NCBI GenBank assembly: GCA_039000515.1
Contig: JBCFYV010000100.1
Location: 48,323,048 to 48,387,047 of the forward strand
Reading direction: 5' to 3'
Source: Timema cristinae
Lineage: Eukaryota; Arthropoda; Insecta; Phasmatodea; Timematidae
DNA: 64,000 bases
The notes beneath the pieces were generated by a model. The model made no database searches and was not told the DNA's origin. It was given only the letters and a program-made list of their open reading frames with translations. The position numbers and the translations under genes were made by a program. Each line of letters opens with the position of its first letter. Position 1 is the first letter of the stretch. Below are positions 1-11,888 of this stretch, piece after piece.

Positions 1-604
1 AATAAATTCATCAAACGGTGCACTAAAAAATTCTCAAATATATTCAAGGCACATCATTTTTTTTTAAAGAGTGTTTATCATTAAAATAACGATTGTTAAA
101 GTTGTTTTTAAAAGTTTAATTGCTAAAATTATATCAATTGTAATATTTTTTTTAAAAATTGTAAAGTAATTATTTTTTTAAATATTTATTTTCATCCTTT
201 GAATATTTTTTTTTCTTTTCGTTTTGATGTTCCCCCAAATTCCTGTGGTACGCCTGCTGATCCTTTGCGGCATGCCGATTGAAAAATGCTGCCTTATACC
301 GTAAGATTGCAGACGAGGGTAATATCATTGTCAGGATATGCCTGACAGGTCTACACACAAGTCTGGTAGCAGGTGCATCCGATTGCGTGGGCGTGAATTC
401 GCCAACATAGGGATCATCTTACGGGGGGGTTAGGGGGGGGTAAGTGAATCTTATCCTCTTTGAGACGGAACAAGCCTCTCTGGGGGTTACAGATACGCTG
501 AAGTTATGGCAAGCAATATCCTTTTTCTCTCTCTTTTGGGGCAGGCCAAAGTCTTATAGCAAATTTATTATAAATTGAAACTTCTTTAACCATAAAGTGA
601 ATAT
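1..604. other. AT-rich sequence, no gene recognised
   Basis: The stretch is mostly AT-rich. Positions 240-470 are GC-richer and end in two G runs at 424-440. A frame on the minus strand is open over roughly 170-412, but it has no recognisable motif and ends in a lysine-rich low-complexity tail, so I do not call a gene. Confidence 0.5.

Positions 605-658
<54 letters not shown>
603..658. repeat. (TA)n microsatellite
   Basis: About 27 nearly uninterrupted TA dinucleotides, with a single slip near 628. Confidence 0.95.
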
Positions 659-663
<5 letters not shown>

Positions 664-1653
664 ATTATTTTTAAATATTGTTGAATTTACAGAAACTGCC
701 TAGATCAATGCCAACCGTCTTTGACATTTGTTTGAATTTTCTGTGCAGTTTTCTTGAGAAAGAAGCGATTTTAGAACATTACTTTATTGTAGTAACTACG
801 TATTTTCATGAATTATCTGCACAGTTTTTTTTCCAGGGAAATAAGCTCTTTTAGAACAATATAATACAGTAAAAGTTATAAATTTATGAAGAAAGTAAAA
901 GGGGAAGGCTATATAAGTATTTATAAAATTATATGTCCATACACAATTTATAGTCCAAACTTTACTTAGAACAACACATTTAATACCAAACTCCAGAGTC
1001 CATTTCAAAGAACTGGGCCAAGTTGGTGGAACCTAAAACACATATCTAAGATATATAAGGCACCATCTCGGATCGATCTTTAAACCCTTTCTGTTGATTC
1101 ACACGTTCGGCGAAAAATTAGCGTAGAACATAATCGTGGTCACGTGACGAGCTCTAAGCCAATCACAAGATTTCCGCCTAATCGGTGCGAGCTGTTCTAC
1201 TGAAGTTCAACTTATCTCTACTTTGTCCGCTCTGTCTGGGATGTTTTGGCAGAGTAGAAGTAATAAAATCTCAAAACCAACCATCTTAAATAAGAGCGCA
1301 TACGCATTTGTCAACACATGCGCCGTAGAGCTAATATCAAGCAGACAGCTTCGTTGGCTGTTGTGAGGAGATTTAAAATAACCCATTAAGCGTGTGTATC
1401 GATGTAAAATTATTGTACCACGACACGACCTTTTAATTTGTAAACATCGGGAGTCTGATCTAAAATATGTGTGTATCCAATAGAAAATAAAATATGTTGA
1501 TAATCAGCTGTTTTAAGTTTGCTTTGCAATGCATCATGGGTCAAAATACAGTGTGCGAGTTGTTTTGCCACTCAAGCAGATTCGGCTTTCTATTTTCGGT
1601 GAAGGTGTGAATAAAGTTTGGGTGCAGTGTTTGACTTACTAACTCCTAAACTA
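659..1653. other. No gene; GC-richer patch with E-box and CCAAT
   Basis: Mostly AT-rich. Positions 1075-1380 are GC-richer and hold a GTCACGTGAC palindrome (1139-1148) and a CCAAT box (1159-1163). Such pairs can occur in promoters, but no exon or start site is visible next to it. Confidence 0.4.
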
Positions 1654-2024
1654 GAGAGGGGACTGAATTGTATCCAGTCGGAATGGTATCCATTCCGATA
1701 GTTTTGTAATAAACTGCTTTTGTGAAAATCCTGAATTATATTCACAAAAACTGGAATTGTGTCTACGAATTTCAAGTAATTACTTAAACTTATTTAAATA
1801 ATTTGATTGGATTTGGCTGCACTCTAGTATACAAGTAGGAAGTTAAGAAGATTCTATCCTGCTGCCCTCTACCAGAAGTGTGACAAAGCTTTTACGTTAA
1901 ACGTTCCTTCTGTTAAACCTCAAGTCTGCCATTTGTGGATATGATTTAGGCTTTTTCTTAAAGGTATGTATTTAAAAACTGTCCGAATGGATACCATTCC
2001 TAGTGGATACAACTCAACTCCCTC
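1654..2024. mobile_element. MITE candidate with ~40-bp inverted ends
   Basis: The left end reads GAGGGGACTGAATTGTATCC and continues through GGAATGGTATCCATTC. The right end, reverse complemented, reads GAGGGAGTTGAGTTGTATCC and continues with GGAATGGTATCCATTC. The arms are about 80% alike over about 40 bp and enclose about 290 bp of AT-rich DNA. I could not identify a clean target duplication, so the superfamily is undetermined. Confidence 0.5.
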
Positions 2025-3224
2025 AAAATAACCTGCCTTAAAGTATTTCTTGCCAGGAATATCAGTGGCAAAGCTAACTTCGTACGGTGGTAGTGCCATA
2101 TCGAAGAGTCCACCTTTGATAAAAGGAAGTAGTTGTGAAACTTCCGTGAATATGTTTATATATTTACGGGATATCTAATAAATCTAAACAAGACTGTCAA
2201 CGGCAGTAATCTGGTTTTTTTTCGCCCCTAAGGGTAGATTTAAAAAGAGTTTAATAAAGCAAATCAGGATTCGTGTCTTTGAAGATGACTTCTGACGGGT
2301 CTTTGGGTGTCAAGTAAATCTGCTCAAAGCGAAGTGAACTCATCCTCTTCCGCTGACAAAGATTACTGAGAAAGGGTCGGCGTGGCACTCCATAGTCCCC
2401 CTCTTATAAACCCCTCCTCCCCTCCCACTTTTCTTGATCTCAACCCCTACCCTCCCACCCTCTTTACTACCTCTCCCTTGAAAACGCCGCTCTGATGAAC
2501 ACAGGGCTTTTAGTTCGAAATTCTCCGTCTCCTACTTCCCCCCCTGTCCGCTTTATCACCCCTTTTTGCTGCAATTTTTTTTATTTCTTTTATGGTGCCC
2601 TTCCTGGTACTGACTGTTAAGGTTTCTGCCAGCCTTCTTCTCTTACACAAACCATCTTTTTCTTACTTATTTTATCTTTCTACTAAACCTAAGATCTCTC
2701 TCTTTTCTTTTTTTTTTTCTCTTTTGGTTGTTCTTTGAACTATTTCACGATGTCCAGATTCCATCCAACTCTGTTCTTTTATATTTATGAAATCTGTGTG
2801 ACAAGAGAGAAAATTGTATTTTCTCTTTTGTGTGTGAGAGACCCTTTCTTGTGTGATTTCTTTTTTTTTATATATTCTCTTTCTCTCTTCATATTCAATA
2901 ACTCAATCTGTTATTTAAATGTTGTGGTTCTGTTTTATGTTTGTTATGCTTATGTAAACATATCTGACATGTAAAGAAAGTTGCCGTAGTAAATTCAAAG
3001 TAAAATACAAGGGGGAAAAAAAAGTTTTTATAATTCTGGAAATCGTTGGTTGATACATATCCTTGCACTTTGGAAGTGCCTTAATCCTAGATTAAATAAT
3101 ATATTTAGTATAATTTTAACTTTGTTCAAATTCATAAAGCATTTTTTAAGATTGTACATGAACTGGTCATTGCTCCAATACAGGAAAAAATTCGAAAAAA
3201 ACAACTTTATAAAATCTAGCGACA
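2025..3224. other. No gene; pyrimidine-rich stretch
   Basis: Positions 2395-2725 are strongly C+T-rich on the plus strand, with repeated CCCTCCC and TTCTTT blocks. The rest is AT-rich. No splice-flanked coding segment and no repeat family were recognised. Confidence 0.4.
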
Positions 3225-3770
3225 CGTGAAAGGTAGCAGTATTACCATGGATTACACTATGGCCCTATATTATAAGCATGTACCATAGTGGAATAATGTA
3301 AGGTAAGCTTGCCTTTTTCGTGACGATGTAGTTTTATGTATGAGATCAACCAGAAATTGTTACAAGATTGACTTAATGCAAACCCTTAGTTTCTGCTGTT
3401 CATTTTACAAACCAACAGCGCCCTTAACACCTAAGGATCACGTCTACGGACATACATTCATCAACGAAAAAAGGTTTGTTTAAGTGTTTTCTGTCTCCTA
3501 TTATGGAATAACCCCGTATTTACTGTCCAATCATTTTACTGCTGACTGGCCAATTAAGTGTATTAATTTTAACAGAATAAAGGAAATCACTCGGGCTAAA
3601 TATCTGCTATCATGCTTGACTCTGAATATGATGACTGATGTTAGAATGTGTGTGTACACTACGCTTGAACCGAAATGCAGCTGGCAATCCACGGCGGATA
3701 TACACGATGGCTCTAAATTATAAGCCGCATTGTATTGAACACGCGCGAGGTAAACTTGCTAGAGTCAATT
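3225..3770. repeat. Pair of ~80-bp related sequences
   Basis: Positions 3247-3325 and 3690-3765 share a common pattern: CCAYGG, an AC(T/G)ATGGC element, TATTATAAGC or ATTATAAGCC, then GTAAGCTTG or GTAAACTTG. They look like two diverged copies of one short unit in direct orientation. The spacer shows no recognised gene. Confidence 0.35.
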
Positions 3771-3777
3771 TGCCAAA

Positions 3778-3980
3778 GGAGTGATGGTAGCTGACAGCTA
3801 ACGGGAGATGTAAAAACAGTTAAAAGAAAAGTATGATTATAACCTAAATTGTTGGTTTTGGAAGTTTTATCCGCCAAAAGTGACGACAAAATAATATACT
3901 GTCCTTGCAGACCATTTGGCATGGCGAATGGATACAAGAGGAGTTATCTGGTAACTTTTGCTGTCAGCTACTACCACTCC
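3778..3980. mobile_element. Short MITE candidate with ~22-bp inverted ends
   Basis: The left end reads GGAGTGATGGTAGCTGACAG. The reverse complement of the right end reads GGAGTGGTAGTAGCTGACAG. The ~203-bp length and imperfect inverted ends fit a non-autonomous DNA transposon. No convincing target duplication was found. Confidence 0.5.
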
Positions 3981-4463
3981 TATGACGAATGGGCTACACT
4001 TTCAGAACGGGTGGAGTGTGCTTAATATGGGAACAGCAGGTCAGAGCTTCAAAATCACTAGAAAAATCATCAATTATTTTATAAATTAAAGCTCTTTGTT
4101 GCGAACCTTTTAAAAAAGTCTTTTTTTGCTTGAAGAAGGCTTTATCAATGTTTTTTTAATCATTTAGTAACGATTATATTTCTCATTAAACTTCGTTAAA
4201 AATAAGCAAATTTTCAATTTTTAATAATTTTTTTTTTAGATTATAAAATGTAAGAATTTAATCCAATAGGTCATATAGCATGTTGATCCCTTTCAAGTCC
4301 GTTTATCTGTATAGGATATTTTTTAATAATAAACAAATTTTAATTATTTTTTTGGGGGGGATTTCTATATATTTTTAGCGCGTATCAGCGTTCCGGTAGT
4401 CTATCCACGTAATTTGCCAAAAATTTGTAAACTAAAGAACACATCTAAGAATTAAAGAAATAT
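3981..4463. other. AT-rich, nothing recognised
   Basis: Contains T- and A-rich runs and a short G run at 4353-4359. No open coding segment or repeat family was recognised. Confidence 0.4.
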
Positions 4464-4640
4464 ACTAGACTTCATATGATGGGGAGATCGAGGTTCAAAT
4501 CTTCTTTGGGTGCTGTGAGATATTTTATTCCAAAATGGTCTTCCACTCTTCCTCACGCAAATGTGGGTATACCTCTTCTAAATGTAGCCTTCCTGATCCG
4601 TAAAACTATAAGTATAGTTAATACATAAGCGTATACTCTT
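4464..4640 (+). mobile_element. SINE-B fragment (SINE-Ba type head)
   Basis: Contains the body GGGGAGATCGAGGTTCAAAT (pol III B-box region), then the conserved segments for a CCAAAATGG-TCTTCCACTCT motif, ACGCAAATGTGGGTA, and a worn ATACATAAGCGTATAC tail. The tRNA-like A-box half is missing and the tail is truncated. Confidence 0.8.
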
Positions 4641-4710
4641 ACATTTTTGTGTGTCCACTCCAGATCTGTTAGGTTGTCCTGAAATTTAATGACCCAATTT
4701 TTTTTTTATT

Positions 4711-5266
4711 AAGGCTCTTGGCCCTGTCGAGTGTAAGTCTAAAACCTATCTTGTGGATGGTAGGTGGGAGGGTGAAAGGCGTGGCGTGGATTCACAACCA
4801 AACAAAGTATCCTTCCACGCCAACAAGAACAGATGAATCACGGAAAACGTAGATGGCGCTAGCTACCGGACAGTCTTGAGGTAAAATCATACGTTTGGAA
4901 ATACCAGTTTTCTCGAGAACTAGTGAAATTTTTATAGTAATATTTTCAATGGCCCTTCTGGGATAATGTATTAGTGTTTATTAGATGTTAAATTTTCTTA
5001 TCTTTTGTTATGCAGCCGGCAGTTTTCTATTGAAAAATGTCGATATTATTAATTGCCAATCACTGTTAAACTGAAACAAGAGGTGTGTGTGTATAATATA
5101 TATATATATATATATATATAATCAACATGCTTCTATTCTTGAACAAACTGTTTCCGAAAATAAAATTGCAAAACAATAAAAATTCTTGAAGATAACCGTT
5201 TGTTCCCATGTCTCTGCATTTCCACACCAAATGAAAAGGGTTTATCACCTTAATTTAAAATGTTTA
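4711..5266 (+). repeat. Unclassified ~550-bp interspersed repeat, copy 1
   Basis: Aligns along its length with 49386-49920 in the same orientation, by eye about 75-80% identical. Shared landmarks include TATCCTTCCACGCCAACAAG, TCATACGTTTGGAAATA, CAGTTTTCTCGAGAAC and ATTCTTGAACAAAC-GTTTCCG. It has no coding capacity and no clear inverted ends. A (TA)n tract at 5095-5120 is present only in this copy. Confidence 0.8.
5094..5121. repeat. (TA)n microsatellite
   Basis: About 13 TA units inside the ~550-bp repeat. The other copy lacks this expansion. Confidence 0.9.
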
Positions 5267-5274
5267 TCATCTAA

Positions 5275-5410
5275 TGACGCCATACTCATGACATATATTC
5301 AACCATTGTTGATATCGCCATGTGAAGAAAATTAAACTCCATGTTTCTACTGGAACAATATTTTATTTATTTTGGCCAAAAAAAAGTTTCGCTATAAAAA
5401 CTGCAAGTAA
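5275..5410. mobile_element. Half of a foldback element
   Basis: Matches the right arm of the foldback family at 28-32 kb: ATATTCAACCATTGTTGATA, a GAAAATTAAACTC motif, TTTCTACTGGA and ATTTTATTTATTTTGGCCAA. No left arm is present, so this is a truncated copy or a solo end. Confidence 0.6.
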
Positions 5411-5806
5411 AATTGCCTTTAACTTACGAATCCTACATCACCACCTTAATCTATAGACTATAGCCTATCTAACTTAAATGAGCATGACATGATAATATAA
5501 ATATTAAAAACATCATTAAAAGATAAATAAGAGGAAGATAAATCTAATATTGGTAAAAACATATCCTGTTAAATTATTTGGGATTCCAGATTGAAAATAA
5601 TTTGTGAGTTAATCAATCTAAATGTATTATTATTATTTGGGAAAACGTGTCTTTTTCTTTTTAGTTACAAGGAACAATTTTTAGGAATTCCACAGGAATC
5701 GAATAGGGAATGGCGTAGATGAAGATATAAATAATCTAAACTAAAATAAATAATTAATTAATTAAAGTTTAATATATTGGATTAGTGAGTATTACATTGG
5801 ATTGCG
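5411..5806. other. AT-rich, nothing recognised
   Basis: Contains short A and T runs and a duplicated TTAATTAATTAATTA patch near 5752-5765. No gene or repeat family was recognised. Confidence 0.4.
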
Positions 5807-6125
5807 TATGTTGAGAGGATGAATGTGAATCGAGTGACAAAGCAAATATATGAAGGTAGAGTGTATCGATCAAAAGGAAGGGGTAATTTATTTAAGACGT
5901 GGCTAAAGCTTGTAGACAAATGTGTGAAAAAGAGAAACGTTAGGAGTTTTTAGAATAAAAAAGCATATATGACTCGGTGTATAGATGTTGTTGAACTGAA
6001 TGAAATATTTAAGGATAGGGAAGTGTGGACAATGTTAGTGAGGATGGATTGATTATAGAGTTGTTTTTTGGCCTTATTTGCTTGGATGCTTGACAACCCC
6101 TTAAGGGATGGTGTGATTAGGCATA
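5807..6125 (+). pseudogene. LINE reverse-transcriptase protein C-terminal relic
   Basis: The frame starting at 5807 reads VERMNVNRVTKQIYEGRV, then a KGRG element, KTWLKLVDKCVKKRNVRSF, a stop, then MTRCIDVVEL and REVWTMLVRMD. This is the tail of a non-LTR retrotransposon polyprotein, downstream of the reverse transcriptase, where such elements carry the (F)GHVERM and W-R motifs. It has at least two in-frame stops and lacks the catalytic domains. The same tail recurs at 36740-37190 and the similarity extends into the 3' UTR as far as GTGATTAGG, so both are 5'-truncated copies of one LINE family. Confidence 0.8.
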
Positions 6126-7088
6126 AATGTATAAAATAACACTAAGCCAATTTAAGATTTTATTTGTTGTTTAATTTTGTATTCTTAACATAGTGTTATT
6201 TAGACAATTATATACATGAAATTTGTTTGTTTTTAAGATGACATAGACTTATAAAGATCATTTAGAACAAAAATAAGTTACTTAAAAGAATTTAAGCCTA
6301 CTCTGCATTTGTTTCTGTTTTACAAAATTTACAGAACACAACGTGAAACTGTTTTAAATCCTTAACAGTTTATTAAAATAGTTTCTGTGTTTTTTTTTTC
6401 GTCTGTAAGGAAAAAATGTAGCTTTAGCTCTTAGAAATACTTAAGATCTTGAACTAATTGAAAAAGTTCAAAGACATTACCCTAATATAAAGCAATACAT
6501 TAGCACAAAAATTGTTAAAACATCTATAAAATACTTTATTTTCAATTTGTATTATGCCTATATACTGTAACGTTTTTTTAAAAATCATTTATTCCGTTAA
6601 GATGTTAATTATATTTGAATCATTTTCCTGTTTACTACTGGTCCTCAAAGAAATACTAAAATGGAGAGTGCGTCTTATTAAAAATTCCCTTCTTTCAGCT
6701 TTTATACTATCACTTATTTTTGCCATGATATAATTATTTTTTTTTAGGGTCCTTGTGACAGAGAAAAGGAATCTATTTGAAGAAGGGAAGATAATTAAAA
6801 GTGTAGGTCGAGCTTTCAAACAATGATAAAAGAGATTGAAAGAGAACGGACACATTAAGAGGAGAAAGGAGGGGAATCTTGACAAAATTAACTTTTTTTT
6901 TCTATCATTATTTAACGTGACTAAAAAGGTTCAGAGACATAGATAGAATAAAATATCGCAGAGATTACGTTGGTATTACTTCGGGGAGATGGAAATTACA
7001 TTTCATTTCCTTCTTTGAAATGTAATTCATTACAAGGTACGATTAAAAATGTTATTGTAAACGATTGAGATAAGATAAGATTTTACCA
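6126..7088. other. AT-rich, nothing recognised
   Basis: No open coding segment, tRNA-like box pair or inverted repeat was recognised in this stretch. Confidence 0.4.
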
Positions 7089-7318
7089 ACACGTCTTACT
7101 ACACGTTTGGTTTTACGCCTATATTACTAATTACACTAATGGGTTAGTAATTAGGGAGTTTTAATTTAAATGAAAAACACCTAAATTTGCGTGGAGGGAT
7201 AGTGGATAACAATTTAGGAAAAAAACCCTTCAATGCACCAAACTGGGATCAAACCCCATTCTTCCATCTTTGGCAATCTAGTCCAATACAATAGCGTGTT
7301 AGGCCACTCTGCCCCCGA
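7089..7318 (-). mobile_element. SINE-B, diverged
   Basis: Read on the minus strand it ends in the family tail (CGTCTTACTACACGTTTGG as seen on plus). It carries the CACGCAAATTTAGGT region, the B-box region as CAAACTGGGATCAAACCCCA on plus, and an SINE-Bb-like head with AGTCCAATACAATAGCGTGT. Many substitutions mark it as old. Confidence 0.8.
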
Positions 7319-7404
7319 GGCGAGTATTAAGATATGTTCTTTGTCTTGAATCTGTCCCCGCGAAATAAAAGGTGATAAATTTATATCAGTAGGCATATGC
7401 TAAG

Positions 7405-7592
7405 GCATCAACCCATTTTGGCTAGGTTTGTTGGTGATGATAAGATTGGGGTTCGAATATCAGTCGTGGGTGCTAAGCATGTTTTGTTTTCATAAATGGT
7501 TTCCCTCTTTTATTACGCGTAAATGTGGGTACTTTTAGAAAAAATTCATGCTTAGTATCCTCTCTTACTGCGCCAACACACTTATTATTCAT
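7405..7592 (+). mobile_element. SINE-B, diverged and incomplete
   Basis: Has the B-box GGGGTTCGAATATCAGTCG, the CATAAATGGTTTCCC segment and the CGTAAATGTGGGTAC segment. The tail is nearly erased. It sits head-to-head with the preceding minus-strand SINE-B. Confidence 0.65.
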
Positions 7593-8601
7593 TAAATGTA
7601 TTTAAATTACGTACGTGAAGTCACCCCCCCCCCCCTCTACATCCCCCATCGTGCAATTTAAAAAAAATTAATGTTTTAGCTTTTGTTATTCGTTTGTACA
7701 AGATTTGTTTGTACAAGTAAACAGTCACAAGCTCACTTTGTTTGTGCAAGAAAAATTGCGGAACAAACGAATTTTTTTTCTAATGAATGATCTCGTACAA
7801 ACAAGGAACAAACGATTGCAACCATAAAAATTTAAATTTTAAAAGTGTGGGGGTCAAGCTACCGTGATGTTGCTGCCCCCCCCCCCTCCTTGTTAATTTA
7901 AACTTTAAACATATCATTTATGTGCCTACAAAAATTGTAAAAATGAAGTTTTTGCAGGACACTCCTGTACAAAAGAAAAATTACTAGATTGAAATAATAT
8001 AATTATAAATTTTATAAATTTGGTTGAGAGGAGGTGGTGGCTTCATGGACGTAATTAAATGTCACCACACACAACTGAGCACGGCACACAAAATATTCAT
8101 TGTAGAAAGGATAAGTCATTTAAGAGAGTGCATCTCTATGACAATCAACTCTGTGATACAGTCGGGTAGAAATCTTTAATTTACAAGTAAAATATTGCAT
8201 CATTTCTGATTAAACATTAATGGAGAAAAGGAGTTAATAGAAGTTCGTAATTTTGACCATCGTTGAAATATTAAATCGGTAATATTTATTTCTAATTCAT
8301 CAATTAGTAAATTAAGAATAGTAAAATGAATAGTCAGAATTGTACAAGTATTAAGTTCTATTTGTGTCAATTTCCCCTCAATAATTTAGTTTTTCATCGT
8401 GTAATATCACATTTTTTGTCTTGACCTGAGAAATATCCCTCAAACTCTTAAGCCTTTAGTACAGAATATTGTCAAGGCTAGTAGAAGCCGCCATGGATTT
8501 TATTTGTGGCTAAAACTGCTTTAAAAAAAACTCTAGAAGAAGCTTCAAATACAGCCACTAAATGCTCGCTCTTGTATAGAAACATTTGTCCTTTGGTGTT
8601 G
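7593..8601. other. No gene; C runs and a short inverted repeat
   Basis: C runs occur at 7624-7635 and 7876-7886. A short inverted structure pairs two GTTTGTACAAG motifs (7691-7718) with CTCGTACAAACAAGGAACAA (7792-7811). No coding segment was recognised. Confidence 0.4.
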
Positions 8602-8611
8602 AGCACCTTTA

Positions 8612-8669
<58 letters not shown>

Positions 8670-8940
8670 ATCACCGCGTCTTACTACCCGTTCGGGTTAT
8701 ATGCACTTACGCTAATGTGTAATGGTAGGGTGATTGTGAGATGAAATGAAGGACCTACAGTTTAACGTGGAATCCGAACCACGGTGGAATCCTGGCATTC
8801 CTCACATTCACAAGATGTCTTGTCAGAGGTGAAGGAAAGGTTTGGTAATCAGATAATTTGAGCCGGGACCGAGGATTGAACCCCGGCCACCAGCATAGAA
8901 GTCTGACACCTTACCCCTAGACCACCAGGTCACAGCACCT
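8602..8940 (-). mobile_element. SINE-A copy 1, short subfamily
   Basis: A tRNA-derived SINE that starts on the minus strand with GTGACCTGGTGGTCTAGGGG. The A-box is TGGTCTAGGGG and the B-box region is GGTTCAATCC. The body runs through the CACCGTGGTTCGGATTCCAC segment to the shared tail and an (ATT)16 tract at 8611-8662. An AGCACCT repeat at 8602-8608 and 8934-8940 is the likely target-site duplication. RNA polymerase III would transcribe such an element and a LINE would supply the retrotransposition enzymes. Confidence 0.95.
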
Positions 8941-10700
8941 ATTAAGGGGGCCGCCTTCCTGAGCATTGGAATGCGTTACAGACGTTCAGGAAATAGGCCA
9001 TGGTTAGGTAGTGTTTTATTTTTACCAAACTTAACCTAAGCCAAAATGAAGAGAAAAGGTGGGAACATGCTTATCTAGTACTCTCAACCTTACATCTTGA
9101 TAATCTATATATATAAAAAATGAATGAAATATCGTAATTTGCTCATTTTCAATGGCCATTTAAATATATTGTCACAGTTCTGAGACGAGGGTAACTACTA
9201 GATAATCCTAGATACAACCTTTCAGAAACAAATTAAGTCATTTTTTGATAAGGTCACAACAGAAAATGTAAAGATAATTGCTAATTCCTTTTGCTGTTTT
9301 GACGCGTCAAAGCTAATGCTTTTCGGCCATCATGTGGCGCAGCCATATCCCCCATCTACGCTTTGGAAGTAAAGAATAGCCGGAGAAAGAAGGAAAGGTA
9401 GTTGACACCATGCGCATGCGCTCTTTTAGTTGGATGTCTGCCTTCGCCTTGTTGAGAGTTGAGACAACGCACAGTGAGCCGGCACATGTTTAAATAATAG
9501 GTGTTTAAAATGGTTTCAAATAATAATATCTGTTATAGCTTTTATTGTAAATGTATGAATAAATGTGTTTACAAACTAGTCCTGTGTTTCCGAACAGTTG
9601 TGTATGCTTGCCTTCTTATGATAGCTATTATAATTATATATTAATAACATAGAATTATATTTTTTTCCGATAAACTAAAACTTCTGACTTTGAACAATAA
9701 CACAATCAAAAAGGGCTATCTTAAAGGGAAAAAAACTAGACTTCGACTATATGCTCACCGCAAAAAATTAGGATGGAAGAAGCGTTTTATTGATGGATCA
9801 AAGTAAGTACATACTGATTTATTAGTATAAAAATAGGCTAATTCACTGTTCAACAGTTAAGTGTTAGTTTAATTTTACCGTGTTGCTCCTATATTCAGGA
9901 GGACGGGGTTAAAATCCCGTCCGGAAGTTTAATTAAGCTAGTCCCGTGAAGTAAAAAACCATCATTTGAATTCTGTTTCTTAGATTTAAAACATTTATTT
10001 GTTTGGCCATGCCTTGGATTGTAAAAAAAAAAACATTACATGATGAGAAATGAGAGGGGAAAGTATATATTTACTGTACGTATACTAATTACCAACATAG
10101 TGATAATGGACAATTTAATTTCTTAAAATATGTATAACTATATATTAAAACAAAATTTTAATTACACACAAGATAACATTTAATTTTAATAAAGATTAAT
10201 TCAGTTCTGATACGTGAAGGTTAAATCTAAAGCAATTATTATAATGCTTAGTGCCTGATTGGTTGTCTCAACTGAAAAAGTTCCAAAATCAGCTTTACAA
10301 TATAAAAATATTGAGCAACATATTTAATTTATGAGTAAGTGTGAATTTGCCTTTTCAATATTAAACAAAGCCCGTATTATTTGACCGTAAATATGGCAAC
10401 AATTAGGGTCGTATCAAGATATAGAAGTTAGTGATATACTGTAAATTCAAGCAACTTTTTGGATGTAAACCTAACATTTCTAATCATTAATGAGCACTAT
10501 TGATTGAAAGCAAGGATTATATACTAAGTATTGACACGTGTTTCTGAATTATTGCTTTACATGGTGGGGTTGTGTGAAGCTAGTCTCCTTCAGCCAGTAG
10601 TGTACGCCTCTTAGTACGTTGTATATAAAGAACTAATTTTGAGACAGCAGGATTTAAAGCACTAATCATGCACTAAATATTGACAAATGTTTCAGGATTG
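8941..10700. other. No gene; mixed relics
   Basis: Around 9106-9125 the text CTATATATATAAAAAATGAA resembles the start of Helitron-like repeats, but no partner copy is present. Positions 9300-9480 are GC-richer, with a TGCGCATGCGCT motif at 9411-9422. A tRNA-like T-arm occurs at 9890-9924. The rest is AT-rich. Confidence 0.4.
9889..9925 (+). other. tRNA-like T-arm relic
   Basis: GGACGGGG-TTAAAAT-CCCGTCC forms a 7-bp perfect stem around a loop resembling a B-box with one substitution. No acceptor stem or A-box is clear, so it is probably the worn head of a SINE rather than a tRNA gene. Confidence 0.35.
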
Positions 10701-11008
10701 GTGCCTTACATTATTATTAACAGCGTGTCTTAGTACTCATTCGGGTTATACGCACTTACGCTAATGTGTAATGGTAGGGTGATTGTGGAATGAAATGGAG
10801 GACCTACAGTTTAACGTAGAATCCGAACCACGGTGGAGGCCTGGCATTCCTTACATCCACAAGTTGTGATTAATACACGTCTTGTCAGAGGAGAAGGAAG
10901 GGTTTGGCAATCAGATAAATCTGTGCCGGGACCGAGGATTGAACCCCGGACCCCCAACACAGAAGTCTGACACCTTATCCCTAGACCACCAGGTCACCTA
11001 GTGCCTTA
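10701..11008 (-). mobile_element. SINE-A copy 2, long subfamily
   Basis: A full-length SINE-A on the minus strand. It carries the extra GTGATTAATACACG block that defines the long subfamily. The direct repeat GTGCCTTA at 10701-10708 and 11001-11008 is the target-site duplication. A-box and B-box are both intact. The 3' end is a short ATTATTATT tract, on the left as read on plus. Confidence 0.95.
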
Positions 11009-11888
11009 AATGTTGAGATAATCTTCACGAATCTCCACCAAGGTGCATTAGCGGTAGTTTTTTAAATGTGAAATTTACTTTGGTTTTATACACGCTAATG
11101 TGAGAGCACTTTTTCGTATCAAATACTTCCTCGTCCCTAGTAAATTTTTTTTTTCTGTACTGTTGTTTTAATATTTAATTTATAGTTTTGTTTTCAAAAA
11201 GTAACAAAGGATTATTTTAAAACCAAAAGTGTGTTATTAAGAATGCATAAGAAATTAAATTTAAGTATAATATTTTTTCACATGAGTACATAATAATAAA
11301 AATAGGGTACTGGAATATTTGTTTTAAATTTTTTAAATTAAATTGTTAGATTTTTTTTCAAAATTACAAGTTTTATGTTACAATAATTAATACTTGAACA
11401 CGCTTGACAAAATTAGATCCTGTATTATTTTGCATGCATATAATATGTCCTAGCAATAAAATGCTCAGGTAACTACACTTTTTGTCTGAGATTTTTGAGC
11501 TACTAGCTGAAATACAAATTATGCATATATATATATATATATATTTAAATAAAAATTCATCACTACTGTATCAAAAAAATTCTAGTCTATGCCTTATTTA
11601 TGAAAATCTAGCTATAAAATTCAATTTCTCAACTTTCACCCTTGTAAACCTCTACGCCGTAGCTTCTCTGGTTGACAATAGTAGGTCAATTAAAAAAAAG
11701 TTCAGGGCTGCACGCACCATCATTTTGTACCAGTTGCAAGGATTGTCTGCTACCAGTGGCGGCGTAACGTTATTTGTGAAGAAACGGGGTGGTGGGGGCC
11801 GTAAGCAAAAAAGGAGTTTTTTGAGAAGTTGCCTTCCCCCCTTCACCTCCTACCTTACTCTACCCCTCTTCAAGATAAATTTTTGAAA
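11009..11888. other. No gene; (TA) tract and transposon-end-like sequence
   Basis: A (TA)n tract lies at 11524-11544. CCAGTGGCGGCGTAACG at 11751-11767 resembles a hAT-type terminal sequence, but no matching end with an 8-bp duplication was found. A plus-strand frame is open over 11482-11886 but is low complexity with no domain. Confidence 0.4.

Noticed and set aside
170..412. Open minus-strand frame of about 80 codons.
   Set aside because: No domain, no clear splice sites and a lysine-rich low-complexity end. Length is not exceptional for chance.
11482..11886. A 134-residue frame on plus.
   Set aside because: It starts in a TA microsatellite and continues through G-rich and pyrimidine-rich text, with no domain.
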